From Roseateles sp. YR242 (GTDB lineage: Bacteria; Pseudomonadota; Gammaproteobacteria; Burkholderiales; Burkholderiaceae_C), in contig NZ_FOAV01000015.1 in the NCBI RefSeq assembly GCF_900109745.1, positions 62,001 to 126,000 of the forward strand: a DNA stretch of 64,000 nt, given 5' to 3'. Under the pieces are notes generated by a model. That model did not search any database. It was not told the DNA's origin and worked only from the letters and a program-made list of their open reading frames with translations. Both the position numbers and the translations under genes were made by a program. Shown here piece by piece: positions 56,468 to 64,000 of this stretch (position 1 is its first letter; every line of letters begins with the position of its first letter).

Positions 56468-57547
56468 ATGGGGTTGTTGGACGTACTACTGGGACGCACC
56501 CATCCGCCCATGATTGGCCTGGACATTTCATCGTCCAGCGTCAAGCTTGTGGAGCTGAGTCAAAACGCGAGTGGGGAATACGTTCTTGAACGTTTTGCCA
56601 CGGAGCCTTTTGAAAAGGGATGGATTACCGATGGCCAGATCGAGAAATTCGACGAGGTCGCGGAGGCTGTGCGCCGTGTGGTGATGCGCAGCGGCAGCAA
56701 GACAAGGCATGCGTCCTTGGCGATGCCGCAGTCTGCAGTCATCACCAAGAAAATCATGCTGCCTGCGGGCCTGCGTGAAGAAGAGCTGGAGCTTCAGGTC
56801 GAAGCCGAGGCGAATCAATACATTCCGTTCTCGCTGGACGAGGTGAGTCTGGACTTCTGCGTCATCGGGCCGAGCCCGACGTCCGTGGGTGATGTCGAGG
56901 TGCTGATTGCCGCGTCCCGCAAGGACCGTGTGCAGGACCGCCAGGCCCTGGCCGAGGCGGCCGGTCTGCGCCCGGTAGTGCTGGATATTGAATCGCACGC
57001 CTCGCGCATGGCCATGGGCCGGCTGGTGGAGACCCTGCCCAACGAGGGCAAGGACGCACTGGTGGCCCTCTTCGAAATTGGTGCCGACACGACCAGTCTG
57101 AAGGTGCTGCGTGACGACGAAATGCTGTATGACCGGGATCAAGCCTTTGGCGGTTCCCAGCTCACCATGCTGATTTCGCGCCAATACGGTTTCTCGTTTG
57201 AGGAAGCCGAGCAGAAGAAACTCAATGGCGAACTGCCGGAGGACTATGAGAGCCAAGTGCTCAATCCTTTTGTCGACAGTTTGTCGCAGGAAATCGGCCG
57301 CGCGCTGCAGTATTTCTTCACCAGCACACCTCACCATAAGGTGCACTACGTGATGCTGGCTGGCGGAACTGCCACGCTTCCTGGCCTGAAGGAACGCGTG
57401 ACCGAATTGACCGGATTCGCCTGCATGGTGGTGAATCCCTTTGAAAACATGGTGCTTGGCTCCGCAGTGCGTGAAAACAAGCTGCGTCGTGAAGCACCGG
57501 CCTACCTGACAGCCTGCGGGCTGGCGATGCGGAGGTTTTTTCAGTGA
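56468..57547 (+). CDS. pilM: Type IV pilus assembly protein PilM
   Basis: The 359-residue product is the cytosolic actin-like (FtsA-fold) protein of the pilus alignment complex. MIGLDISSSSVKLVEL is the phosphate-1 motif, ALFEIGADTTSLKVL the phosphate-2 region, and VMLAGGTATLPGL the adenosine motif. It binds the N-terminal tail of PilN. The ATG at 56468 is the conserved start; the operon continues through pilN by a GTGA overlap. Confidence 0.96.
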   Translation: MGLLDVLLGRTHPPMIGLDISSSSVKLVELSQNASGEYVLERFATEPFEKGWITDGQIEKFDEVAEAVRRVVMRSGSKTRHASLAMPQSAVITKKIMLPAGLREEELELQVEAEANQYIPFSLDEVSLDFCVIGPSPTSVGDVEVLIAASRKDRVQDRQALAEAAGLRPVVLDIESHASRMAMGRLVETLPNEGKDALVALFEIGADTTSLKVLRDDEMLYDRDQAFGGSQLTMLISRQYGFSFEEAEQKKLNGELPEDYESQVLNPFVDSLSQEIGRALQYFFTSTPHHKVHYVMLAGGTATLPGLKERVTELTGFACMVVNPFENMVLGSAVRENKLRREAPAYLTACGLAMRRFFQ

Positions 57548-58164
57548 TTCTGATCAACCTGCTCCCGCATCGCGAGGAGAAACGCAAGCGCCGTGAGACC
57601 GCGTTCTACGTGGGTCTGGGCATGTCGCTGGTCGCTGGCGCGCTGGTCGCCGGGGTGATTTATCTGCTGCTTGAGCAGATGACGTCGTCCCAGGTCGAGC
57701 GCAACAACTTCCTGAAGTCGGAGATCACCAAGCTCGACGAGCAGATCAAGGACATCGCCACGCTGCGCGCCGAAATCGACGCCCTGCGGGCCCGCCAGCG
57801 TGCGGTGGAAGACCTGCAAAGCGATCGCAACACGCCGGTGCACCTGCTCAACGAGCTGGCCAAGTTCACGCCTGAAGGCATCTACCTGCAAGGTATTCGC
57901 CAGACCGGCAAGTCCGTGATCGTGAACGGTCAGGCGGCTACCAATGAGCGTGTGTCCGAGATGCTGCGCAACCTGGGCCACACCGACTGGCTGGATAACC
58001 CCGAGCTGGTGGAAATCAAGCTCGCGGCCAACAACTCACGTGATGCTCGCCGCCTGTTCGATTTCTCGATGAAGGTGGCCATCAAGGCTGCAACGCCGGA
58101 GGCCGTAGCTGGGGCCGCCAGCGCACCGGGCGGCGTGAAGCCGGCTCCGGCCAACAAGAACTGA
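57544..58164 (+). CDS. pilN: Type IV pilus assembly protein PilN
   Basis: The 206-residue product starts with the PilM-binding motif MILINLLPHREEKRKRRE. A transmembrane helix (about 21-42), a coiled coil (about 45-90) and a periplasmic ferredoxin-like domain follow. The GTG start overlaps the pilM stop. Confidence 0.96.
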   Translation: MILINLLPHREEKRKRRETAFYVGLGMSLVAGALVAGVIYLLLEQMTSSQVERNNFLKSEITKLDEQIKDIATLRAEIDALRARQRAVEDLQSDRNTPVHLLNELAKFTPEGIYLQGIRQTGKSVIVNGQAATNERVSEMLRNLGHTDWLDNPELVEIKLAANNSRDARRLFDFSMKVAIKAATPEAVAGAASAPGGVKPAPANKN

Positions 58165-58171
58165 GGACTGC

Positions 58172-58852
58172 ATGGCTGACCTCAAAAACCTGGATCTGAA
58201 CGCCTGGTTCGCGGATTTCTCGAGCCAGTTCCAGAACCTCGATCCCAAGAAGCCCGGCCAGTGGCCGACCGCGCCCAAGATCGTCACCTTCATCTTCGTG
58301 GCCGTGGCTGCGGTGGCGGTGAGCTGGTTCGTGTTGCTCTCCGACGCCAATGACGCCCTGGAGGCCGAAAAGGCGCGTGAGCCGCAGCTGAAGGAAGACT
58401 ATCGCGGCAAGTTGGCACAGGCTGTCAACCTGCCCGAGCTTCGCAAGCAAAAGCGGCAAGTTGAGGAATACGTCCTGCAACTGGAAAAGCAGTTGCCTGG
58501 CAAGGCTGAAATGGACGCGTTGTTGTCCGATATCAATCAGGCGGGCCTGGGCCGTGGCCTTCAGTTCGAACTGTTCCGTCCGGGGCAGATCGTGATGAAG
58601 GACTACTACGCCGAGCAGCCCATCGCCCTGAAGGTGTCCGGCCAGTATCACGACATTGGCTCGTTCACCGCAGACGTGTCCAACCTTTCCCGGATCGTGA
58701 CGCTGCATGACCTCACCATCTCGGCACCGCAGGGTAGCAAAGGCGACACCGCGCATCTGACGATGGAAGCCACCGCCCGTACCTACCGCTATCTCGACCC
58801 TGCGGAAGTGGAAGAGCAAAAGCGTGCGGCCCAACCAGGGAAGAAGAAATGA
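58172..58852 (+). CDS. pilO: Type IV pilus assembly protein PilO
   Basis: The 226-residue product has one transmembrane helix (about 35-56), a coiled coil (about 65-105) and a periplasmic core with FRPGQIVMKDYYAEQPIALKVSGQYHDIGSF. It heterodimerises with PilN and links to PilP. The pilP ATG overlaps its stop. Confidence 0.95.
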   Translation: MADLKNLDLNAWFADFSSQFQNLDPKKPGQWPTAPKIVTFIFVAVAAVAVSWFVLLSDANDALEAEKAREPQLKEDYRGKLAQAVNLPELRKQKRQVEEYVLQLEKQLPGKAEMDALLSDINQAGLGRGLQFELFRPGQIVMKDYYAEQPIALKVSGQYHDIGSFTADVSNLSRIVTLHDLTISAPQGSKGDTAHLTMEATARTYRYLDPAEVEEQKRAAQPGKKK

Positions 58853-59403
58853 TGCGTGTCACGCTCACTCGCACCCTGCTGGGCAGGACGCTCGCACTGA
58901 GCCTGTGCGGCATGGCGTTGGTCGGTTGCACGTCCTCCACCGACGAACTGCAGCAGTGGATGGAAGAGCAGCGTCAACAGACCAAGCCTTCCGTCAAGCC
59001 GCTGCAACCGCCCAAGAAGTTCCTGCCCCAGCCGTATGAAGCCATGAATGGGGTGGACCCCTTCAGCACCCAGAAGCTGACAGTGGCCTTCAAGCAGGAA
59101 GCTGCGCAGCCCAGTTCGCTGCTGGCGTCTGAAATGAAGCGCCGCAAGGAACCGCTGGAAGCCTTCCCGCTGGACGGCATGTTCATGGTGGGCAGTGTGG
59201 TCCGCGGTGGACGCCAGTTTGCGTTGCTGAAGGTGGAAAACCTGCTGTATCACGTCAAGGCGGGTGACTACCTGGGCCAGAACTTTGGCCGGATCACCAA
59301 GATCAGCGAAACCGAAATCACGTTGCGAGAAGTCGTCCAGGACGCTGCGGGCGAATGGATTGAACGCACCAGTACTCTCCAGCTACAGGAGCAGGGACGA
59401 TGA
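58849..59403 (+). CDS. pilP: Type IV pilus lipoprotein PilP
   Basis: The 184-residue product is an inner-membrane lipoprotein with lipobox ALVGC (Cys at about 27) and a disordered Pro/Gln linker. The beta-sandwich domain (about 95-180, DGMFMVGSVVRGGRQFALLKVEN) contacts the PilQ secretin. ATGA overlaps join it to pilO and pilQ. Confidence 0.95.
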   Translation: MMRVTLTRTLLGRTLALSLCGMALVGCTSSTDELQQWMEEQRQQTKPSVKPLQPPKKFLPQPYEAMNGVDPFSTQKLTVAFKQEAAQPSSLLASEMKRRKEPLEAFPLDGMFMVGSVVRGGRQFALLKVENLLYHVKAGDYLGQNFGRITKISETEITLREVVQDAAGEWIERTSTLQLQEQGR

Positions 59404-61637
59404 AGACTTTTGTGGAGAACGCTTCCATGAGCGCCCGAACGAGTGACCCGTCGACGAACGGGACCAGCCAACCCAAGACCCGCTCCGGCTCCTGGCGTGT
59501 GCTGGCCTGTGCCCTGGGCCTGGCGGCCCTGATGCCGGTGCAGGCATTCGCGCAGAACATCATCCGCTCCATCACCTCGACGCAGCAGTCCGGCAACGAT
59601 GTCATCCGCATCGAGTTGTCCAAGCCGCTGACCGAAGTGCCCAAGGGCTTCGCCGTCCAGGTCCCGCCGCGTATCGCGCTGGACCTGCCGGGCGTGAGCA
59701 ACGGTCTGGGGCGCAACACGGTGGACATCAACACCGGCAACATGCGCACGGCCAATGTGGCCCAGGCGGGTGACCGGTCGCGTGTGGTGCTGAACCTGCG
59801 TCAAGCCAGCACCTATCGTGCCCAGCTGCAGGACAGCGCGCTGCTGATCTTCCTGGACTCGACACCTGCGCCGCAGCCCACCGCTGCCGCCGAGACCGCG
59901 ACGGCCACCGGCGCGACGACCGAGCCGCTGCACTTTGCTCCCAGCCAGAATGCCGGCGTGCAGACGCTGCAGGACATCGACTTCCGCCGTGGTGCCGATG
60001 GTGCCGGCCGCGTGATCGTGAACCTGCCCAGCAGCCAGATCGGCGTGGACATCCAGCAGCAAGGCAAGAGCCTGGTCGTGGAGTTCCCGCGCAGCTCGCT
60101 GCCTGAGCGCCTGCGTCGCCGCATGGACGTGACCGATTTCGGCACGCCGGTGGATACCGTGGTGGCCACCCAGCAGGGTGACCGTGTCCGCGTGATCGTG
60201 ACGCCCAAGGGCAATTGGGAGCACAGCGCCTACCAGAGCGACAACCAGTTCGTGCTGGAAGTGCGCCCGCAGAAGGTGGATCCCAACAAGCTGACGCAAG
60301 GTCCCGGCTACGCTGGCGACAAGCTCAGCCTGAACTTCCAGAACATTGAAGTGCGTGCCCTGCTGCAGGTCATTGCCGACTTCACCAACTTCAACGTGGT
60401 GACCAGCGATGCCGTGACCGGCAACGTGACCCTGCGCCTGAAGGATGTGCCCTGGGACCAGGCGCTGGACATCATCCTGCAAGCCAAGGGCCTGGGTCTG
60501 CGCAAGACCGGCAACGTCCTGTGGATCGCGCCGAAGGAAGAACTGGCCACCAAGGAAAAGGCCGAGCTGGAAGCCAAGAACCAGATCACGCAACTGGAGC
60601 CGCTGCGCACGCAGTCCTTCCAGCTGAACTACACGAAGGCTGAAGAAATTGCCAAGGGTCTGACCGGCCAGAACAGCGGTGGCTCGGGAGGGGGTAATTC
60701 CAACACCACTCGCATCCTGTCCCCCCGTGGCAGCCTGATCTTTGAAACCCGCACCAACCAGCTGTTCATCAGTGACATCCCTTCCAAGCTGGAAGAGATT
60801 GCCGCGATGATTGCCAAGATCGACATCCCGGTGCGTCAGGTGCTGATCGAGGCGCGTATTGTTGAAGCCAGCGACACCTTCGGTCGCACCTTGGGTGTGA
60901 AGCTGGGCGCGACGACGGCCAAGCCGATCAGCGTGGGCGACAGCCGTGTCAGCATTGGCGGCAACTACACCGCTATCGGTGCGCAGACAGGTCAGGTGAC
61001 TGACACGGTGGACTTCACCAACACCCAGTTCGTGAACTTCGGTGCCAACACCACCTCGGACGTATTCTCCGGCGCCAACGCCGCCACCTTCGCGGTGTCG
61101 TTGTTCGGCTCCAGCGCCAGCCGCTTCCTGAACCTGGAACTGTCGGCCCTGGAATCGGATGGCAAGGGCAAGATCGTGTCCAGCCCGCGTGTCGTGACGG
61201 CTGACCAGACCAAGGCACTGATCGAGCAGGGTGAAGAAATCCCGTATCAGCAAGCCACGTCGAGCGGCGCCACGTCGGTGACCTTCAAGAAGGCTGTGCT
61301 GAAGCTGGAAGTCACGCCGCAGATCACGCCGGAAGGCAATGTGATCCTGACCGTGGACGTGAACAAGGACAGCCGCGGTACGCTGACCACCATGGGTTAC
61401 GCCATCAACAACAAGCATGTGCAGACGCTGGTGTTGGTCGAGAACGGCGGGACTGTGGTCATCGGTGGTATCTACACGCAGGACGAGCAGGAATCCGAGA
61501 ACAAGGTGCCTTACCTGGGTGACATCCCCTTGCTGGGCAATCTGTTCAAGAACCGTGCTCGCACCACCAGCAAGACCGAACTGCTGATCTTCATCACCCC
61601 CAAGGTGGTGAGCGACCGGATCTCGGCCGCACGTTGA
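59400..61637 (+). CDS. pilQ: Type IV pilus secretin PilQ
   Basis: The 745-residue product is the outer-membrane pore for the type IV pilus. It has a signal region (about 30-58), two AMIN domains (about 60-150 and 185-280) that hold it to peptidoglycan, and an N0 domain (LNFQNIEVRALLQVIADFTNFNV). An N1 domain and the C-terminal secretin domain (about 550-740, VVTADQTKALIEQGEEIPYQ) follow. A second start candidate is the ATG at 59427. This is the second secretin in the window beside GspD. Confidence 0.97.
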   Translation: MKTFVENASMSARTSDPSTNGTSQPKTRSGSWRVLACALGLAALMPVQAFAQNIIRSITSTQQSGNDVIRIELSKPLTEVPKGFAVQVPPRIALDLPGVSNGLGRNTVDINTGNMRTANVAQAGDRSRVVLNLRQASTYRAQLQDSALLIFLDSTPAPQPTAAAETATATGATTEPLHFAPSQNAGVQTLQDIDFRRGADGAGRVIVNLPSSQIGVDIQQQGKSLVVEFPRSSLPERLRRRMDVTDFGTPVDTVVATQQGDRVRVIVTPKGNWEHSAYQSDNQFVLEVRPQKVDPNKLTQGPGYAGDKLSLNFQNIEVRALLQVIADFTNFNVVTSDAVTGNVTLRLKDVPWDQALDIILQAKGLGLRKTGNVLWIAPKEELATKEKAELEAKNQITQLEPLRTQSFQLNYTKAEEIAKGLTGQNSGGSGGGNSNTTRILSPRGSLIFETRTNQLFISDIPSKLEEIAAMIAKIDIPVRQVLIEARIVEASDTFGRTLGVKLGATTAKPISVGDSRVSIGGNYTAIGAQTGQVTDTVDFTNTQFVNFGANTTSDVFSGANAATFAVSLFGSSASRFLNLELSALESDGKGKIVSSPRVVTADQTKALIEQGEEIPYQQATSSGATSVTFKKAVLKLEVTPQITPEGNVILTVDVNKDSRGTLTTMGYAINNKHVQTLVLVENGGTVVIGGIYTQDEQESENKVPYLGDIPLLGNLFKNRARTTSKTELLIFITPKVVSDRISAAR

Positions 61638-61647
61638 TCCCGCGTTG

Positions 61648-62274
61648 ATGAAGCTGTCCCTGGTCGGCATGCCCGGCGGTGGTAAGTCCACCGTCGGCCG
61701 GGTGCTGGCCAGGCAGCTCGATGCGCCATTTGTTGACGCCGACGCCGAGATTGAAAGACATCTCGGCGGCGAGACGATCAAGGACTACTTCGCCCGCATG
61801 GGCGAATCGTCGTTTCGGGACCTGGAAACGCAGGTCATCGCCGAGCTGCTGAACCAACCTGGCGAGATGGTGCTGGCCACTGGCGGCGGCGCGGTATTGC
61901 GTGACATCAATCGCGACCGGATGCAGGAGCATTCGACGGTGGTGTATCTGCGCTCCTCGCCTGACGAACTCTTCCGCCGTCTGCGCCATGACACCACACG
62001 TCCGCTGCTGCAGGTGAGCAACCCCATGGCCAAGCTGCGTGAGCTCTATGCCCAGCGGGATCCGCTCTATCGCCGCTGTGCCCACTTCGTGCTGGAAACC
62101 AGCCGGCCTTCGGTGCAGGGGCTGGCCAACATGATCCTGATGCAGCTGGAGCTGGCGGGGCATATCGACCCCGCCCGGGTGGCTGCCACAGTTGGTGCGA
62201 ACCCCACGCCCCTCCCGCCTGTCGGGGAGAACCCGGGGCGGGGCGGCAAGGCCCCGTACACTCCGGGGACATGA
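61648..62274 (+). CDS. aroK: Shikimate kinase
   Basis: The 208-residue product phosphorylates shikimate. Walker [10 protein letters not shown] is at about 8-16, DADAEIE binds Mg and shikimate, and [10 protein letters not shown] follows. The last ~25 residues are a Pro/Gly-rich tail without family support, coded by GC-rich, inverted-repeat-like DNA. A TTG just before the ATG is in frame. Its stop overlaps the aroB start. Confidence 0.95.
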   Translation: MKLSLVGMPGGGKSTVGRVLARQLDAPFVDADAEIERHLGGETIKDYFARMGESSFRDLETQVIAELLNQPGEMVLATGGGAVLRDINRDRMQEHSTVVYLRSSPDELFRRLRHDTTRPLLQVSNPMAKLRELYAQRDPLYRRCAHFVLETSRPSVQGLANMILMQLELAGHIDPARVAATVGANPTPLPPVGENPGRGGKAPYTPGT

Positions 62275-63473
62275 GCGCTTCAGCCCCAGTTTCCTCCGCA
62301 TCCGCTTCCATTCCTGCCACGCCTGCCGCTGGTGCCTTGGCCTGCGTGCCCATCGATCTGGGTGACCGCAGCTACGACATCCGCATCGCGCCCGGGCTGC
62401 TGGACCAGCCAGAGACCTGGGCCGGCCTGCCGCGAGCCAGCACGGCGCTGATCGTCACCAATGACGTGGTGGCGCCGTTGTATCTGGAGCGGCTGCGCCA
62501 GCGTCTGGCCAGCGTGTATGGTCGGGTTGAAGCGTTGGTGCTGCCGGACGGCGAAGCCCAGAAGAGCTGGGAGAGCCTGGATCTCATCATCGACCATCTG
62601 CTGGCCGCGACGGCAGACCGAAAAACGGTGCTGTTCGCGTTGGGCGGTGGTGTCATTGGCGACCTGACCGGTTTCGCGGCGGCAATCTACATGCGTGGCG
62701 TGCCCTTTGTGCAAGTTCCCACGACGCTGCTGGCGCAGGTGGATTCATCGGTAGGCGGCAAGACGGCCATCAACCATCCGCGCGGCAAGAACATGGTGGG
62801 TGCGTTTTATCAGCCTGCCCGTGTGGTGGCCGATCTGGACACGCTGGACACTCTGCCGGACCGTGAACTCTCTGCCGGCCTGGCGGAGGTGATCAAGTAC
62901 GGCCCCATTGCTGATGTCGCCTTCCTGGGCTGGATCGAAAACAACCTGGGTGCCTTGCTCGCCCGGGACAAGGCTGCGCTGGCCTATGCGGTGCAGCGCA
63001 GCTGTGAGATCAAGGCCTGGGTGGTGGGGCAGGACGAGCGCGAGTCCGGCCTGCGAGCCATCCTGAACTTCGGCCACACCTTTGGGCATGCCATCGAGAC
63101 CGGCATGGGCTATGGCGTCTGGCTGCACGGCGAGGCGGTGGGTTGCGGCATGGTGCTTGCGGCTGATCTGTCGGCGCGGCTGGGGCTGGTGCCAACTTCG
63201 TTTGTGGATCGCATGAAGCGCCTGATTCAGGCGGCGGGTCTGCCGGTGGTGGCACCCGCGCTGGGCCTGGCTCGCTATCTTGAACTCATGCAGATCGACA
63301 AGAAGAACGAGGGCGGAGAGATCCGTTTCGTGGTGATCGAGGGGCTGGGCAAGGCGGGAGTGAGGGCTGCCTCCACCGAACTGGTGGCCCAGGTGCTGGA
63401 CACCCACAGCGGCCCCGTGGCTGACCCCGGACGTGCCGGGGGGATCCCGGAACCGGCCCGCCGGGGCGACTGA
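62271..63473 (+). CDS. aroB: 3-dehydroquinate synthase
   Basis: The 400-residue product converts DAHP to 3-dehydroquinate with NAD and zinc. The signatures are [56 protein letters not shown] and [10 protein letters not shown] with zinc ligands. The N-terminal ~25 residues are an Ala/Ser-rich extension. It uses the product of the DAHP synthase at 6400, and aroK-aroB downstream of pilQ is a conserved arrangement. Confidence 0.97.
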   Translation: MSASAPVSSASASIPATPAAGALACVPIDLGDRSYDIRIAPGLLDQPETWAGLPRASTALIVTNDVVAPLYLERLRQRLASVYGRVEALVLPDGEAQKSWESLDLIIDHLLAATADRKTVLFALGGGVIGDLTGFAAAIYMRGVPFVQVPTTLLAQVDSSVGGKTAINHPRGKNMVGAFYQPARVVADLDTLDTLPDRELSAGLAEVIKYGPIADVAFLGWIENNLGALLARDKAALAYAVQRSCEIKAWVVGQDERESGLRAILNFGHTFGHAIETGMGYGVWLHGEAVGCGMVLAADLSARLGLVPTSFVDRMKRLIQAAGLPVVAPALGLARYLELMQIDKKNEGGEIRFVVIEGLGKAGVRAASTELVAQVLDTHSGPVADPGRAGGIPEPARRGD

Positions 63474-63497
63474 CCCACGACACCTGATCTTCACACC

Positions 63498-64000
63498 ATG
63501 ACCGATACGCTGCGTGCGCCTTATGCCTCCCACCCCGAACGCAGCCGAGGTCGTCGATTTCCGGAACCGCCGGCGCCGACGCGAAGTGACTATCAGCGTG
63601 ACCGGGACCGTATCGTCCACAGCAGTGCTTTTCGGCGGCTGGTTTACAAGACGCAGGTGTTTTTGAACCATGAGGGCGATCTGTTCCGTACGCGGCTGAC
63701 GCATTCCTTGGAGGTGGCGCAGTTGGGGCGCTCGGTCGGGCGCAGCCTGGGGCTGGATGAGGACCTGATCGAGACCGTGGCTCTGGCGCATGATCTGGGC
63801 CACACGCCGTTTGGTCATGCGGGGCAGGACGTGCTGAACGACTGCATGCAGGCGCATGGCGGCTTCGAGCACAACCTGCAGTCCTTGCGGGTGGTGGATC
63901 AGTTGGAGCAGCGGTATCCGCAGTTTGACGGGCTGAACCTCAGCTTCGAGAGCCGCGAGGGCATCCTGAAGCATTGCAGCAAGCGGGATGCGCAGCGGTT
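63498..64000 (+). CDS. dgt: dGTP triphosphohydrolase, N-terminal part
   Basis: The frame is open from the ATG to the window edge (about 167 residues visible). It has the Dgt N-terminus ([25 protein letters not shown]) and the HD-domain metal ligands in [10 protein letters not shown] and [15 protein letters not shown]. Dgt hydrolyses dGTP or other dNTPs to nucleoside and tripolyphosphate. It starts 24 bases after aroB in the same direction, so it is probably in the same operon. The 3' part is outside the window. Confidence 0.94.
   Translation, partial: MTDTLRAPYASHPERSRGRRFPEPPAPTRSDYQRDRDRIVHSSAFRRLVYKTQVFLNHEGDLFRTRLTHSLEVAQLGRSVGRSLGLDEDLIETVALAHDLGHTPFGHAGQDVLNDCMQAHGGFEHNLQSLRVVDQLEQRYPQFDGLNLSFESREGILKHCSKRDAQR

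Noticed and set aside
59268-61781. 837-codon minus-strand frame opposite pilP and pilQ
   Set aside because: A GC-rich shadow of well-conserved pilus genes; the His/Gln/Gly-rich product has no recognisable fold.

Overview
The window is 64 kb of GC-rich chromosome from a betaproteobacterium. Gene order and protein character point to Burkholderiales, probably the Roseateles/Mitsuaria/Rubrivivax/Leptothrix side. Supporting blocks are rsmI|yraN-diaA-dolP, rplM-rpsI-erpA-anmK-M23 peptidase|tyrS, cyaY|lptM, mrcA|pilMNOPQ-aroK-aroB-dgt, and tandem Burkholderiales-type porins. The lineage is inferred from gene content only. No rRNA, tRNA, CRISPR array or intact insertion sequence was recognised.

Layout. 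1-1.7 kb is accessory DNA: an unknown membrane-anchored protein and the first ~70 codons of a P2-type phage tail sheath gene, cut off beside a short tandem duplication at the end of dolP. 1.7-4.4 kb holds dolP, diaA and yraN, divergent from rsmI. 4.5-9.6 kb holds tldD, a DAHP synthase and htpG. 9.6-19 kb is housekeeping (srkA, DUF2726 protein, acetyltransferase, rplM-rpsI, erpA, anmK, M23 peptidase, tyrS). 19-28 kb holds a GH15 glucanase, a solute-binding lipoprotein, an acyltransferase, a very large tricorn-like protease and a 5'-nucleotidase. 28.2-39.8 kb is a complete type II secretion locus (gspG-H-I-J-K-L-M-N-D-E-F with gspC divergent). 40-45 kb has a divergent CobT-family protein, ilvA, an OsmC protein and coq7. 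45-47.5 kb has two porins. 47.7-53 kb is a peptide-type ABC transporter operon containing an M20 amidohydrolase. 53-64 kb has cyaY, lptM, mrcA, the type IV pilus operon pilMNOPQ, aroK, aroB and the start of dgt.

The strongest unannotated element is a textbook transcription attenuator in front of the DAHP synthase gene (6145-6305). A 25-codon leader peptide has eight aromatic codons (Phe, Tyr and Trp) packed into codons 3-14. It is followed by a strong intrinsic terminator and by an antiterminator segment with exactly complementary bases. The design implies that translation of all three aromatic amino acid codons controls entry into the shikimate pathway, two later steps of which (aroK, aroB) also lie in this window.

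Other points worth a look: a CobT homologue whose usual catalytic Glu motif is altered; a promoter-to-terminator unit upstream of ilvA that looks like a small RNA; a 13-bp tandem repeat that seems to be copied from a terminator tail; a cluster of 20-bp palindromes between two convergent genes; and an ABC transporter operon with an inserted hydrolase but no binding protein of its own.
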